Assembly (NCBI GenBank): GCA_016867265.1
Contig: VGJW01000003.1
Span: 141,364 to 205,363, forward strand
Direction of reading: 5' to 3'
DNA: 64,000 nt
Source: Candidatus Tanganyikabacteria bacterium
Lineage (GTDB): Bacteria; Cyanobacteriota; Sericytochromatia; S15B-MN24; VGJW01
In this document: positions 15,104 through 24,639 of the stretch, piece by piece
Position numbering within the stretch: position 1 is the first letter of the stretch
Layout of the letters: each line of letters opens with the position of its first letter
Translations under genes and position numbers: made by a program
Notes under the pieces: generated by a model
Seen by the model: the letters and a program-made list of their open reading frames with translations, nothing else
Databases searched by the model: none
Told to the model about the DNA's origin: nothing

Positions 15104-15133
15104 TTGACGCCATCTCGAGGAGCCTGCTAGACT
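15104..15133 (+). promoter_or_regulatory. Sigma-70-type promoter of rpoB
   Basis: TTGACG (15104-15109), an 18-nt spacer and TAGACT (15128-15133) lie in the birA-rpoB divergent gap. Transcription would start near 15140, leaving an untranslated leader of about 110 nt. rpoB thus has its own promoter instead of following rplK-rplA-rplJ-rplL as in most bacteria. Confidence 0.72.
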
Positions 15134-15251
15134 GTGGGTTCCGCATATTGTGGGATAACGCGTTTCCTGCTGCCTGCGCGCCTTGCTCTTCTGTTTGTTC
15201 GGAACGAGTCGCGGTGCGACGAGGGGCAAGTGATAGACGAAGGGTGGAAGC

Positions 15252-18200
15252 ATGCCGAATCTCTCCGGCGAACGTCAAAATGTGTACCCCGGCACCCGCT
15301 CGATTGACGAGAACCTGCCGAACCTGATCGAGATTCAGAAGCAGTCCTTCGCGTGGTTCCTGAAGGAGGGGCTCAAGGAAGAGCTCGAGTCCTTCTCGCC
15401 CATCTCGGACTACTCCAATCGTCTCGAGCTTCATTTTTTGACGGATTTCAAGCTGGGTGAGCCCAAGTACTCCGTGAACGAGTGCCGTTCGCGGGATGCC
15501 ACGTATGCCAAGCCCCTCCGCATCAAGGTTCGTCTGTACGCCAAGGAGACGGGCGAGATCAAGGAACAGGAGATCTTCATCGGCGAGATGCCGGTCATGA
15601 CGCCCTACGGCACGTTCATCATCAACGGTGCGGAGCGCGTCATCGTTTCGCAGATTGTCCGCAGCCCCGGCGTCTACTTCAAGCGCGAGATTGACCCCTC
15701 GGGCAAGCGAAGCTACAGCGCGACCATCATCCCGAGCCGCGGTGCCTGGCTCAAGTTCGAGACGGACTCGAAGGAAGAAATCCATGTCCGCATCGACAAG
15801 AACCGCAAGCTTCACGCCAGCGTGCTGCTTCGTGCGCTCGGCTACAAGCATGACGAGCTTCCCGACCTGTTCAAGCATCCCGAGTTCTTCCGCAAGACCA
15901 TGCAAGGGGAGGGCAAGGAGGGCAAGTCCGGCAAGGGCAAGGAGGTCGACCTGTCCGAGGAGGCCGCCCTCATCGAGGTCTACCGCAAGCTCCGTCCGGG
16001 CGACATGCCCAGCGTCGAAGGCGGTCGTCAGGTTCTCGGCAGCCGCTTCTTCGATCCCAAGCGCTATGATCTGGGTCGGGTTGGTCGCTACAAGCTGAAT
16101 TCCAAGCTCGGCAATTCCGATCCCCTGTCGGCGCGTGTCCTGACGAGGGATGACATCGTTGCCGTCATCGACTACCTGGTCAGCCTGCATCACGACATCG
16201 GTACGGTCGATGATATCGACCATCTGGGCAATCGCCGCATCCGCAGCGTGGGCGAGTTGCTGCAGGCTCAGTTCCGTGTGGGGCTCACGCGACTCGAGCG
16301 CATCATCCGCGAGCGCATGACCATTACCGAGGCCGATACCCTGACGCCCCAGAACTTGGTCAATGCCAAGCCGCTGGTGGCGGCCATCAAGGAGTTTTTC
16401 GGTTCCAGTCAGCTGTCGCAGTTCATGGACCAGACGAACCCCTTGGCCGAGCTGACCCACAAGCGTCGTCTTTCGGCGCTCGGTCCCGGCGGACTGACGC
16501 GTGAGCGGGCCGGTTTCGCGGTCCGTGACATCCACCAGTCCCACTACGGCCGCATCTGCCCGATCGAGACCCCCGAAGGTCCCAACGCCGGACTCATCGG
16601 CTCCTTGTCGACCTATGCCCGTGTCAATGACCTCGGCTTCATCGAGACACCGTACTACGTCGTCGACCACGGCCGCGTCACGGACGAGGTCCATTACCTG
16701 ACGGCCGACCTCGAGGACGACCAACGCATCGCCCCCGGGGATGTCAAGCTGAAACCCCGCGAGGTGGAGAAGGCCAGCGGCAAGGCCTTCCAAGAGTTCG
16801 TCGAAGAGACGGTGAGCGTCCGCTTCAAGGGCAACTTCCAGAAGGTCACGCCCACTGAGGTCAACTACGTGGGCGTGGCGCCCATCCAAATCATCTCGGT
16901 CGCAACAGCCATGATCCCCTTCCTCGAGCACGATGACGCCAACCGCGCGCTGATGGGCTCGAACATGCAGCGTCAGTCGGTGCCGCTGCTCCGCACGGAG
17001 CGGCCGCGCGTGGGTACGGGCATCGAATCCCGGACGGCCGTTGACTCGGGCATGGTGACCGTGGCCAAGGCTGCGGGTACCGTCACGCGGGTGACGGCGA
17101 CGTCCGTCGATATCCTCGAGGACGAGACCAAGCAGACCCGGACCTACTACCTGCTCAAGTTCCTCCGGTCCAACCAGGACACCTGCATCAATCAGCGTCC
17201 GATCGTCCGCAAGGGCGACCGAGTGCGCGAAGGTTCGCCCTTGGCGGACGGTGCGGCGACCCAGCAGGGCGAGATGTCGCTGGGGCGCAACATCCTCGTG
17301 GCATTCCTGCCGTGGGAGGGCTACAACTACGAAGACGCCATCCTGCTGAGCCAGCGTCTGGTTCGGGACGATGTCTTCACCTCGATTCACATCGAGAAGT
17401 ACGAGATCGAGGCCCGTGCCACCAAGTTGGGCAACGAGGAGATTACTCGCGAGGTGCCCAACGTCTCGGATGAGACGCTCAGGGATCTCGACGAGCGTGG
17501 CATCATCCGCATCGGTGCTGAGGTCGAACCGGACGACATTCTTGTCGGTAAGGTGACGCCCAAGGGTGAGTCCGAGCATCCCCCCGAAGAGAAGCTCCTG
17601 CGGGCAATCTTCGGTGAGAAGTCCCGCGACGTCCGTGACACGTCGCTTCGCGTGCCCCACGGCGAAAAGGGCTGGGTTGTCGACGTCAAGGTCTTCAGCC
17701 GGGACAATAACGACGAGCTGCCGCCCGGCGTCAACCAGGTGGTTCGTGTCTACGTCGCCCAGAAGCGCAAGATCAGCGTCGGTGACAAGATCGCCGGCCG
17801 TCACGGCAACAAGGGTATCGTTGCCAAGATCCTGCCCGTCGAGGACATGCCTTTTCTGCCCGACGGTACGCCGGTCGACATCGTGCTGAACCCGTTGGGC
17901 GTGCCCAGCCGCATGAACGTGGGTCAGACCTACGAGACGACACTGGGACGTGCAGCCGAGTTGTTGGATGCCTACTTCTCGGTGTCGCCCTTCGACGAGA
18001 TGTTTGCCCACGACGCTTCGGACGAGCTGATCAAGGCCAAGATGCGTGAGGCGCGTACGAAACTGGTCCAAGACAAGCTGCGTCGTGCGGACGGTAAGGT
18101 CTCCGAGGAACAGGCTGCTGCAGAGTTCGCTTGGCTGGGTGAGGACGGTAAGGCCACCCTGTATGACGGGCGGACGGGTGAGCCGTTCGACCGGAAGGTC

Positions 18201-18650
18201 ACGGTCGGCAACATCTACATGATGAAGCTGGTCCACCTGGTCGACGACAAGATCCACGCACGGTCTACCGGTCCGTACTCGTTGGTCACGCAGCAGCCCC
18301 TCGGTGGCAAGGCCCAGTTCGGCGGCCAGCGGTTCGGCGAGATGGAAGTCTGGGCACTTGAAGCCTACGGGGCGGCCTACACCCTGCAGGAGATGCTCAC
18401 GATCAAGTCCGACGACGTTCCGGGCCGTGCCAAGGCTTATGAGGCGATCGTCAAGGGCAACAACCTGTCGCGCCCCGGTATCCCGGAGTCCTTCAAGGTC
18501 CTGATTCGCGAGCTGCAGAGCCTGTGTCTCGACATTCACGTCGCGCGCAGCGATGGCCAGGAGATCGAGCTGTTCGAGATCGAGGAAGAGCGGCGTCCGC
18601 CCTTCCAGCGTTACTCGGTGCCCCGAGCCGGAGTTGACCTCGGCCTCTAG
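15252..18650 (+). CDS. rpoB: DNA-directed RNA polymerase subunit beta
   Basis: ATG 15252 opens a 1132-residue beta subunit, short like those of Gram-positive and cyanobacterial enzymes because it lacks the large proteobacterial insertions. The rifampicin pocket is intact around residues 381-430 ([29 protein letters not shown]). It is followed by [20 protein letters not shown] and, near the C-terminus, [21 protein letters not shown]. With beta' and alpha it forms the RNAP core in the cytoplasm. The gene is monocistronic here: it has its own promoter and a hairpin after the stop. The ribosomal genes that usually precede it are absent, and rpoC is 12 kb away. Confidence 0.99.
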   Translation: MPNLSGERQNVYPGTRSIDENLPNLIEIQKQSFAWFLKEGLKEELESFSPISDYSNRLELHFLTDFKLGEPKYSVNECRSRDATYAKPLRIKVRLYAKETGEIKEQEIFIGEMPVMTPYGTFIINGAERVIVSQIVRSPGVYFKREIDPSGKRSYSATIIPSRGAWLKFETDSKEEIHVRIDKNRKLHASVLLRALGYKHDELPDLFKHPEFFRKTMQGEGKEGKSGKGKEVDLSEEAALIEVYRKLRPGDMPSVEGGRQVLGSRFFDPKRYDLGRVGRYKLNSKLGNSDPLSARVLTRDDIVAVIDYLVSLHHDIGTVDDIDHLGNRRIRSVGELLQAQFRVGLTRLERIIRERMTITEADTLTPQNLVNAKPLVAAIKEFFGSSQLSQFMDQTNPLAELTHKRRLSALGPGGLTRERAGFAVRDIHQSHYGRICPIETPEGPNAGLIGSLSTYARVNDLGFIETPYYVVDHGRVTDEVHYLTADLEDDQRIAPGDVKLKPREVEKASGKAFQEFVEETVSVRFKGNFQKVTPTEVNYVGVAPIQIISVATAMIPFLEHDDANRALMGSNMQRQSVPLLRTERPRVGTGIESRTAVDSGMVTVAKAAGTVTRVTATSVDILEDETKQTRTYYLLKFLRSNQDTCINQRPIVRKGDRVREGSPLADGAATQQGEMSLGRNILVAFLPWEGYNYEDAILLSQRLVRDDVFTSIHIEKYEIEARATKLGNEEITREVPNVSDETLRDLDERGIIRIGAEVEPDDILVGKVTPKGESEHPPEEKLLRAIFGEKSRDVRDTSLRVPHGEKGWVVDVKVFSRDNNDELPPGVNQVVRVYVAQKRKISVGDKIAGRHGNKGIVAKILPVEDMPFLPDGTPVDIVLNPLGVPSRMNVGQTYETTLGRAAELLDAYFSVSPFDEMFAHDASDELIKAKMREARTKLVQDKLRRADGKVSEEQAAAEFAWLGEDGKATLYDGRTGEPFDRKVTVGNIYMMKLVHLVDDKIHARSTGPYSLVTQQPLGGKAQFGGQRFGEMEVWALEAYGAAYTLQEMLTIKSDDVPGRAKAYEAIVKGNNLSRPGIPESFKVLIRELQSLCLDIHVARSDGQEIELFEIEEERRPPFQRYSVPRAGVDLGL

Positions 18651-18667
18651 CTGCCTGACGTGTCTGG

Positions 18668-18703
18668 TCGACGCCCCTTCCCGATGGCCGGGAGGGGGCG
18701 TCG
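18668..18703 (+). terminator. Terminator-like hairpin after rpoB
   Basis: GACGCCCCTTCCCG (18670-18683) pairs with CGGGAGGGGGCGTC downstream (to 18702) across a short ATGG loop. There is no clear T run after it, so it may be an imperfect intrinsic terminator. It sits 18 nt beyond the rpoB stop and suggests that rpoB transcription ends here. Confidence 0.6.
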
Positions 18704-18775
18704 TGGCTAGATGGACGGTTAAAGGACCTTCGTGCAAGGGTACGGAAGAACTACTTGGACCGTCAGGGAGGTCCC

Positions 18776-19912
18776 ATGCGGAAGTTCGTCGGTCGACTGG
18801 GGTTGGGTTCGCTTGGCCTCGCGCTGGCAGCTTGCGCCGTGCCGCAGCCTGTGCGGACCGCAGGTGCGCCTGAGGGCGGCGATCTGGCCCAGTTGTCGCT
18901 CCTGCCGGACTTCGAAATTGCGCCGCGCGAAGGCATCAAGGGCCGCGTCACTTGGCCTGAGGCCGTTCGTCGCTTGATGGCAACGCAGGATGATGTCGCG
19001 AAGCGGGCCCGCGTCGGCTTGCTGCAGCCGTCGGCGGCTGGTGAGTTTCGGACGGTCTATACGGCCCTGACTGATGAGGGTGGCAACTTCAACTTCCCTG
19101 CCGAGGTCACGGAAGGCGCCAATGGCATTCCGATCGATGCTAATAAGGTGCTGATCCTGCAGGCTGAAAACGGGCTCAATAACAATGCCGCCGGCAATAG
19201 CTCGGCTCGTCTGCGCACGTTTCTGACCCGCGTAGCTTCGGGTGCGAGCGGTTATCGCAGCACTTATGAGGATCCGCAGGGCACAGGCTTTGTTTCCATC
19301 GACCTCAATACGACGGCAATGGCCGTCATCAAGTCCCTGCGGGATCAATCCCGAGTCCCTGCCGGCGACATCAGGGGTTTCATCGGCTCTCTGACGCCCA
19401 AGACGACGGGCAGCAACCCGACGGTGGCGCCAAGCAAGGTTGACGTGCTGAAGGTGCCCGATACCGAGTTCCAGACCGTGTCGGCCTTGGTGTTGAATGT
19501 TTTGCAGGGCAATCGGGATCCGCTTGCCGCCATCGAGCTGCGCGATGCGGAGTCCAACCCGAAGCGCTACCTTATCAAGTCCGAATCGCAGCCCGTCATT
19601 CAGGATGTTCGTTACATCGGCACCGGCGCCCCACGGACCGTATTCCAACCGCTGGATCTCATCCGTGTTTCGGGCGTCAATCTGTCTTATTACAATCAAG
19701 GTGTCCTGGAGTTTCAGGGAAAGTCGGGAGTCTTGACGGCGCCCATCACGGGGGCGGATCTGAACCAGAACACCTATCTGGACACCCAGGTGCCTCTGGA
19801 CGTGGTCAAGGGCGTCGCTCAGTTGCGCTATGTGGCGCAGAACGGCGTGCTTGCCTACGCAACGATGTCCGTAGTGACGCCGCTGGGTGGAAGCCTGACG
19901 CCCAGTCGCTGA
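18776..19912 (+). CDS. Predicted lipoprotein of unknown function
   Basis: ATG 18776 follows GGGAGG (18766-18771). The 378-residue protein starts MRKFVGRLGLGSLGLALAAC with a LAAC lipobox, so it is exported and lipid-anchored. The middle (VGLLQPSAAGEFRTVYTALT, then DEGGNFNFPAE) resembles carboxypeptidase-regulatory-like modules. The C-terminal part (LDLIRVSGVNLSYYNQGVLE onward to LAYATMSVVTPLGG) has the look of an IPT/TIG or Ig-like sandwich. It is the only plus-strand gene of the lipoprotein region between rpoB and rpoC, and it converges on the eight-gene minus-strand operon. No enzyme motif is seen. Confidence 0.85.
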   Translation: MRKFVGRLGLGSLGLALAACAVPQPVRTAGAPEGGDLAQLSLLPDFEIAPREGIKGRVTWPEAVRRLMATQDDVAKRARVGLLQPSAAGEFRTVYTALTDEGGNFNFPAEVTEGANGIPIDANKVLILQAENGLNNNAAGNSSARLRTFLTRVASGASGYRSTYEDPQGTGFVSIDLNTTAMAVIKSLRDQSRVPAGDIRGFIGSLTPKTTGSNPTVAPSKVDVLKVPDTEFQTVSALVLNVLQGNRDPLAAIELRDAESNPKRYLIKSESQPVIQDVRYIGTGAPRTVFQPLDLIRVSGVNLSYYNQGVLEFQGKSGVLTAPITGADLNQNTYLDTQVPLDVVKGVAQLRYVAQNGVLAYATMSVVTPLGGSLTPSR

Positions 19913-20053
19913 GTCGGGCTGGCGGCCTCGGCTACGGCTTGGCCCCCTTGAGGTGAGCCAGAGCTGCGTGGTGGGCGGCTTGCCTGCTGATATGTTCTTG
20001 GTGGCCCAATGGACACCATCCCTGCCTTGCTTGCCGCCAGGGACTGCTTACGG

Positions 20054-20083
20054 AAGAGGGGTCGCGCCATCGCGACCCCTCGA
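20054..20083 (-). terminator. Terminator of the minus-strand lipoprotein operon
   Basis: A perfect 10-bp stem, GAGGGGTCGC (20056-20065) with GCGACCCCTC (20072-20081), encloses a 6-nt loop; on the minus strand it is followed by the pyrimidine-rich TTCCG. It lies about 20 nt beyond the stop of the last operon gene (20102) in the 19913-20101 convergent gap, which holds no other gene. Confidence 0.7.
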
Positions 20084-20101
20084 GTATCCAGGCCATGCTC
20101 G

Positions 20102-21277
20102 TCAGTTGATGAATACGCTGGCCGTTGCTTGATTCAGGTCCGTGATTCCGAAGTAGACCTTGTCGAGGCCTGACGCAGGCTTCTGTGCAGGTGCCGTGTA
20201 GACACCTGACTGGTTGACGACGCCAAGTCTGCGTCGGTTTTCTGGATTCGTGTTGAAGAAGTCGGGTTCGGCGAGCCGATCGGCATTGACCTTGAAGGTG
20301 ATCTTGGGATTCTGGGGCACGAACTCGGCGTTGTCGGTGTCGAAGCACTTGCCGACGAAGGTCTGGCTGCCGCCGGCCGACAAGTCTGCCGTCGTCGGCG
20401 AGATCGAGAACCGGGAGATCCGCTTGAAGGCCGGCTGCAGGCTGGCTGTGGCTCCGCCATTGACGAGTTGGATCTTGCCCTTGGTCATGCTGCTCTGGAC
20501 CGGGAACTGCAGCATGCCCCGACCGGCATCCGTCAGGCCGTTCGTGACGCTGCTGGCCTGGACGCCACCGACGAAGATCTTGAAGGAATCCGGCGCGCCG
20601 GGTTCGAGGATGTCTTCGACATGAAGCGTCATGAGGAAGCCGGTTGGTGCCGCATCGACGGAAGCAGTCGCGTCCGCGCCCACCTGCTCGTAGACTCCGA
20701 GCAGGCGCGGCTCACCACTGCGGATGAAGGAAAGACGAGCCTTGTTGCCGGCTCCCGGAACCAGGTTGACGTTGGCCGTGGCTTCGGCCCTCTGCGTGCC
20801 TAAGCCATCCCGGTCATCGTAGGCTCTCGCAGTAACCTTGGCGAAGCCGAGCGGCAAGTTCTGGAAAGAGGCTGCCACTGGCGACGAGGTATCCGAGAAG
20901 AGGTTGATGGCCCTTTTTGGAAAAGTACCGAAATGTGTCACGGTGGAGCCGTAGTCCGGCTCGAGGGTCTGGTTGCCAACGGTCAAATAGACCTTGATGG
21001 AGCCGCTCTGGCGAACCGCGAGAGGTAGCGACTGCACGGCTCGGGCGGTCGCCTTCTGGACGAACCGTATGGTGAGTTGGGCGGTACGCGCTATATCTGC
21101 CACCGGTGCGGCGGCTGCGGGATCGGACTCGGGAACCAGGGCCAGGCGGCCGAAAGCCGTGGAAGCGGATGCGTCTTCCACCTGGGAAGGCGGTGCAGAC
21201 AGGGTGGTCACGGCACAGCCGGCGAGTACCGTCGACCAGAGGGCCAGGCCCAAGCGCGAATGCGTGACGTACTTCAC
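20102..21277 (-). CDS. Lipoprotein with shared RxxQxLP-type N-terminal domain
   Basis: GTG 21277 overlaps the stop of the upstream gene (GTGA), so translation is coupled. The 391-residue protein begins MKYVTHSRLGLALWSTVLAGC with lipobox LAGC (C21). Residues about 66-180 match the domain seen in three neighbours: ARAVQSLPLAV (79-89), then FQNLPLGFAKVTARAYD and VNLVPGAGNKARLSFI. The next part (FLMTLHVEDILEPGAPDSFK, IFVGGVQASSVTNG) looks like an IPT/TIG or Ig sandwich, and the end (FSISPTTADLSAGGSQTFVG, GVYTAPAQKP) resembles a bacterial Ig-like (Big) domain. It is probably a cell-surface or periplasmic structural lipoprotein. Last gene of the operon. Confidence 0.86.
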   Translation of the reverse strand: MKYVTHSRLGLALWSTVLAGCAVTTLSAPPSQVEDASASTAFGRLALVPESDPAAAAPVADIARTAQLTIRFVQKATARAVQSLPLAVRQSGSIKVYLTVGNQTLEPDYGSTVTHFGTFPKRAINLFSDTSSPVAASFQNLPLGFAKVTARAYDDRDGLGTQRAEATANVNLVPGAGNKARLSFIRSGEPRLLGVYEQVGADATASVDAAPTGFLMTLHVEDILEPGAPDSFKIFVGGVQASSVTNGLTDAGRGMLQFPVQSSMTKGKIQLVNGGATASLQPAFKRISRFSISPTTADLSAGGSQTFVGKCFDTDNAEFVPQNPKITFKVNADRLAEPDFFNTNPENRRRLGVVNQSGVYTAPAQKPASGLDKVYFGITDLNQATASVFIN

Positions 21278-21822
21278 AGTTCGATCTCCACGGTCAAGCC
21301 GGCCGGCTCGGGTGTGGGGCTGGGGGTTGGTGCAGGCGTCGGATTCACGACCGGGTCGGTCGTGCCGCCGCCTGCGCCACCGTTGCCGCCGCCCGAAATC
21401 TGTGTCCCGAGAGGTACGGGCGTGGGGGTCGCGGTGGTTCCGCCCCCTCCACCTACCGAGATGGGCGTGGCCAATGGCGAGGGCGTGGCCAATGGCACGG
21501 GCGTGGCCGTCGGTGCGGTGGTGTTACCGCCACCTCCACCGGAGACGGGTGTGGCGAAGGGTGCGGGCGATGGTGTGACCGTCGAGCCTCCCGTGCCGCC
21601 GCCCGCATCCACCTTCCCCGCAACTCCACCGTTTTGCTTGGGCACCGTTCCGCTGGCTGCCGTCGAAGGAGTGGCCGAGGGCTGGGGCGTTCCGGAAGTC
21701 TTGCGGAGCGTCCGCGGGGTGACCGCATCGTCGGCGCATGCTGCCAGTGTCAGGGTGAAGGCGATGCAAGTGGCCGCCACGATTCCGTGCCGGCGCCTGG
21801 ACAGGGTCATTGTCATCTCCAT
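21274..21822 (-). CDS. Lipoprotein with long Pro/Thr/Gly low-complexity tract
   Basis: The 182-residue product starts MEMTMTLSRRRHGIVAATCIAFTLTLAAC with lipobox LAAC; the second ATG, six nt later, is equally possible. After the lipid cysteine it is almost wholly low complexity: a GGG-rich block, TPVPLATPSPLATPISVGGG and NPTPAPTPSPTPEPA, ending in the short strand LTVEIEL. It looks like a flexible spacer rather than a folded enzyme, and the short end is similar to the C-termini of its neighbours (TVEVR, VDIEVRK). It is coupled to the next gene by a GTGA overlap. Function unknown. Confidence 0.78.
   Translation of the reverse strand: MEMTMTLSRRRHGIVAATCIAFTLTLAACADDAVTPRTLRKTSGTPQPSATPSTAASGTVPKQNGGVAGKVDAGGGTGGSTVTPSPAPFATPVSGGGGGNTTAPTATPVPLATPSPLATPISVGGGGGTTATPTPVPLGTQISGGGNGGAGGGTTDPVVNPTPAPTPSPTPEPAGLTVEIEL
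21463..21516 (-). repeat. Three 18-nt tandem units coding a PLATPS-type tract
   Basis: The plus strand shows gggcgtggccaatggcga, gggcgtggccaatggcac and gggcgtggccgtcggtgc in tandem (21463-21480, 21481-21498, 21499-21516). The unit length is a multiple of three, so gain or loss of units keeps the frame and changes the linker length in the lipoprotein. Confidence 0.75.
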
Positions 21823-21888
21823 CCCTCGCTTCGAGGTCTCGGGATCAACCTACCCGCAGGCTGCCGCCTTTATGCGATGGCGTACCGT

Positions 21889-23880
21889 TCAGGGCGTGAT
21901 GACGGGCGAGACGGTGGCGGTCAGGGCGTGATGGAAAGCGATGAGCGCGTCCCATTCCCCCAGAGCGGGCCCCGGTCCGTCCGGATCGGTCTTCATGTCC
22001 GGTGGTTGCCGCATCTCAGGCGCCAGATTGACGGCCTTGGTGGCGAAGCGTTCATAGAAGTGTACGGCCGAGAACAGGTCCGGTTGGCTGCCGTTGTGGA
22101 AGTAGGGAGCCGTCTGGGCCACGTTGCGTAGGCCGGGCGTCTTGAACTTGCCTTGGTCACTCGCGAGCCCCGTGACACCACGACGCCCCGGATCGCCGGT
22201 GCCGAACTCGTCGAAGCCGATGTTGTGGAACTTGTTGTCGGTGAAGAGCGGGCCGTTGTGGCAGGCTGCACAGTTGGCCTTGCCCGTGAAGATGGCGAGA
22301 CCCCGTATCTGGTCCGCCGACATCGCGTTGTCATCCCCGAGCGTCCACCGGTCGAAGGGTGCCGCCGCCGGATTGGGTGTGTTGTCAGGCCTGCGCCCTG
22401 CCGGCGACACGTGTGAACGGACATAAGCCGCAATGGCCCTGCGTGCCAGCAGACCATCGGGCGAGGAACCATAGACGGTCTGGAAGGCCTGAACGTAGCT
22501 GGCACTGGCTTGAAGCGTTGCCGTTATGGCAGCTTCGTTCGTCGCAAACTCACGCGGGCGCTGGAAGACCAGCAGGTGTTGCTTCTCGAGGGAATCCGCA
22601 GCACCGTCCCAGTTGAATAGCGTGTTGAACGCGGTATTCCAGATCGTCGGCACGTGGCGAGGAAGTTCCTTGCCGTCCTTGTCGATCCCCAGCTTCAGGC
22701 CATCCCCGCCGCCCAGGCTGTCCTGATGGCAACTGGCACAGGACATCTTGCCCGTCGAGGAAAGCGTCGAATCGGCAAAGAGTCGCTCCCCCAGTTCGAA
22801 CTCGCTGCGCGGCACAGGCGTGATGGCGGGCATCGGGCCCATGTTCCACTTGGCCAGGTCAGCGCGACCGAAGGCGTGGACCTCGAACGAGACGGTCGCG
22901 TTCAGGGTGTCGTTGCCGAGGCGGACGGCGATGGAGCCGGGCGTTTCCGGAAGGACGAAACAGCCCCCACCCTGGACGAAAAGCTCCTTGAGCCGCAAGT
23001 TGGGCGCGCAATCCCCGTCCGCGCAGCGGCGGGACCAGTGGGTCGCCAGCGACAGCGGGTCCAACGTGCTGCCGTCGTGGGCGTAGGCCTTGGCGCGCAG
23101 TTCAACGAGGCCTCCCGGAGCATGGGCAGCGGTGCTGAGAACCTCGATGGAGATGGACGCAATGCGCCGGATAGTCTGGCGGTAGGTGTTGACTTGTCCT
23201 GAGACATCGACGGCCACGGTGCCGCTCGTGAAGTCGGCGGGCGGGGTCACGACCAGGTTGGTGTCACTTCGCGTCGCGATGGCGGATTCAGGCAGGACCT
23301 TGCCGTCCAGGCGAACCTCGAGGGGCAGGCGACTCGTCCAGCCGAAGCCCTGCCCGCTGATGCTGAGCTGCTGGCCCGGAAGCGGTTGCTTCGGGTCCAC
23401 GTTGAAGATCGTGACCGGGATGATGTTCTGCAAGGTCAGGACGGCGGGCACAAGAGTGTTGGGCGCGACGACCACTTCGGTCGAGCCCGTCGCGAGCAGG
23501 CCGCCCGATGCCGAGAGAGCCTCGGCGGTGATGGAGACCGTGCCGGGCTCAAGCGGTTTCAGGCTGCCCGTTGCGATCGGGGTGTCACCCTCCCGGACCA
23601 GGGTCAGCACCACGGGGGGGCCCCCCGAGCCATCTCGGGCCTTGAGTGTGAGGGATGCGATGTCGGCGGGGATGACCTGAGTCGTGCGCTGGGGCCAGCG
23701 CAGGCCCACCCGCACTCCGCCTTGCCCTGCCGGCAGCGCGGTGCCTGCCGGATCGGCAACGCGCACGGCTTCCTCGGACGGCGACCCGCTGGCCGCAGGC
23801 ACTGCGGCATCCCGGCATCCCCCGAGGGAAAGGCCGGCAAGCATCGCGGTCACCGCCAAGAAGAATATCCGGGTTCGCAT
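21889..23880 (-). CDS. Lipoprotein fusing a shared N-terminal beta domain to a di-haem MauG/cytochrome c peroxidase domain
   Basis: The 663-residue protein starts MRTRIFFLAVTAMLAGLSLGGC with a lipobox (C22). Residues about 55-155 carry the shared domain: VGLRWPQRTTQVIP (58-71) and VVVAPNTLVPAVLTL. An IPT/TIG-like sandwich follows (IIPVTIFNVDPKQPLPGQQL; ISGQGFG), to about residue 235. Residues about 355-660 are a bacterial di-haem peroxidase of the CcpA/MauG family: ELGERLFADSTLSSTGKMSC, haem site CASCH (381-385), RHVPTIWNTAFN, second haem site CAACH (537-541), FHNIGFDEFGTGD and GLRNVAQTAPYFHNGS. Such enzymes reduce peroxide or oxidise protein side chains in the periplasm. Here the enzyme would be membrane-anchored. 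The ATG at 23880 lies 5 nt after the preceding stop. Confidence 0.92.
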   Translation of the reverse strand: MRTRIFFLAVTAMLAGLSLGGCRDAAVPAASGSPSEEAVRVADPAGTALPAGQGGVRVGLRWPQRTTQVIPADIASLTLKARDGSGGPPVVLTLVREGDTPIATGSLKPLEPGTVSITAEALSASGGLLATGSTEVVVAPNTLVPAVLTLQNIIPVTIFNVDPKQPLPGQQLSISGQGFGWTSRLPLEVRLDGKVLPESAIATRSDTNLVVTPPADFTSGTVAVDVSGQVNTYRQTIRRIASISIEVLSTAAHAPGGLVELRAKAYAHDGSTLDPLSLATHWSRRCADGDCAPNLRLKELFVQGGGCFVLPETPGSIAVRLGNDTLNATVSFEVHAFGRADLAKWNMGPMPAITPVPRSEFELGERLFADSTLSSTGKMSCASCHQDSLGGGDGLKLGIDKDGKELPRHVPTIWNTAFNTLFNWDGAADSLEKQHLLVFQRPREFATNEAAITATLQASASYVQAFQTVYGSSPDGLLARRAIAAYVRSHVSPAGRRPDNTPNPAAAPFDRWTLGDDNAMSADQIRGLAIFTGKANCAACHNGPLFTDNKFHNIGFDEFGTGDPGRRGVTGLASDQGKFKTPGLRNVAQTAPYFHNGSQPDLFSAVHFYERFATKAVNLAPEMRQPPDMKTDPDGPGPALGEWDALIAFHHALTATVSPVITP

Positions 23881-23885
23881 GCGCG

Positions 23886-24521
23886 TTACTCCACGACAAC
23901 GTCCATCGCAGATTCATCGACGATGGACACGGGCAGCGTCATCTTCATCCGACCGTCGAGGCTCTCGACGATGATCCGGGCCGTACCCGTCTCGTCGTCG
24001 GCTTCGAACAGCCCGGGTTCGACCTCGTCCAATTCGACGTCCCCATCCACTTCGATGGTGAAACGGGCTCTGGCATCCGTGCTTTGGTCGTTCAGTCGGA
24101 TCTCGGGTACCAGACGAAGGGTGTGCGGGCGCAAGGGGGTGCTGCCCACTACTGGAGCGACGCCCAACTCGAGGGGGGTCGTCCCGTCGAAGTACGGGGC
24201 ATCCGGGCCTGCACCCAGACGAACGCGGATGCCGGTCGCGAACTTGCCCTCCGGGTAGCTCTCGACGAACGGAGGGCTGGAAACCGGGGTCGGAACGACT
24301 GTGGGCAGTGTCGTCGGCACTGCCGTCGGGAGGGCCGTGGGCGCAGCCGTCGGTGTCGTGGCGATTCCTGGTGTCGGGCTGACGGGAGCCTCACCGGTCG
24401 ACGGACTTGCACCCGGTGGGGCCGTTGCGAGCAGGCGCGCAGGAACGAGGGCCTCGCAAGCAGGGACGAGCGCCATCGCCAGGGCGGCGCTACCGAGCGC
24501 CAGAGTGCGTCGTGCGAACAT
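23886..24521 (-). CDS. Predicted lipoprotein with Pro/Thr-rich linker
   Basis: The 211-residue product starts MFARRTLALGSAALAMALVPAC, a signal peptide with a plausible but unusual lipobox (VPAC). Residues about 35-85 are a repeated linker of the type TALPTAVPTTLPTVVPT. The remaining 125 residues look folded, with acidic beta strands: PHTLRLVPEIRLNDQSTD, RFTIEVDGDVELDEVEPGLF and ARIIVESLDGRMKMTLPVSI. This resembles an Ig-like domain. Spacing to the peroxidase fusion is 5 nt, so the two are probably co-expressed; 118 nt separate it from the gene before it. Function unknown. Confidence 0.8.
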   Translation of the reverse strand: MFARRTLALGSAALAMALVPACEALVPARLLATAPPGASPSTGEAPVSPTPGIATTPTAAPTALPTAVPTTLPTVVPTPVSSPPFVESYPEGKFATGIRVRLGAGPDAPYFDGTTPLELGVAPVVGSTPLRPHTLRLVPEIRLNDQSTDARARFTIEVDGDVELDEVEPGLFEADDETGTARIIVESLDGRMKMTLPVSIVDESAMDVVVE

Positions 24522-24639
24522 CAGGCGACCTCGTGTGCTGCGCTGGAAGGGACTGGGGCACGCGCCGAGCCTCTCGTGGCGGTCTTGGCAGCACGCGTGG
24601 CCATGGGCGGCAGGACGCGGGGGCGATCCATCCGGACCA

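Noticed and set aside
15069..18737. A 1222-codon open frame on the minus strand opposite rpoB
   Set aside because: It is the mirror of rpoB codon bias in high-GC DNA. It has no ribosome site or family motif, and it runs through the rpoB start region.
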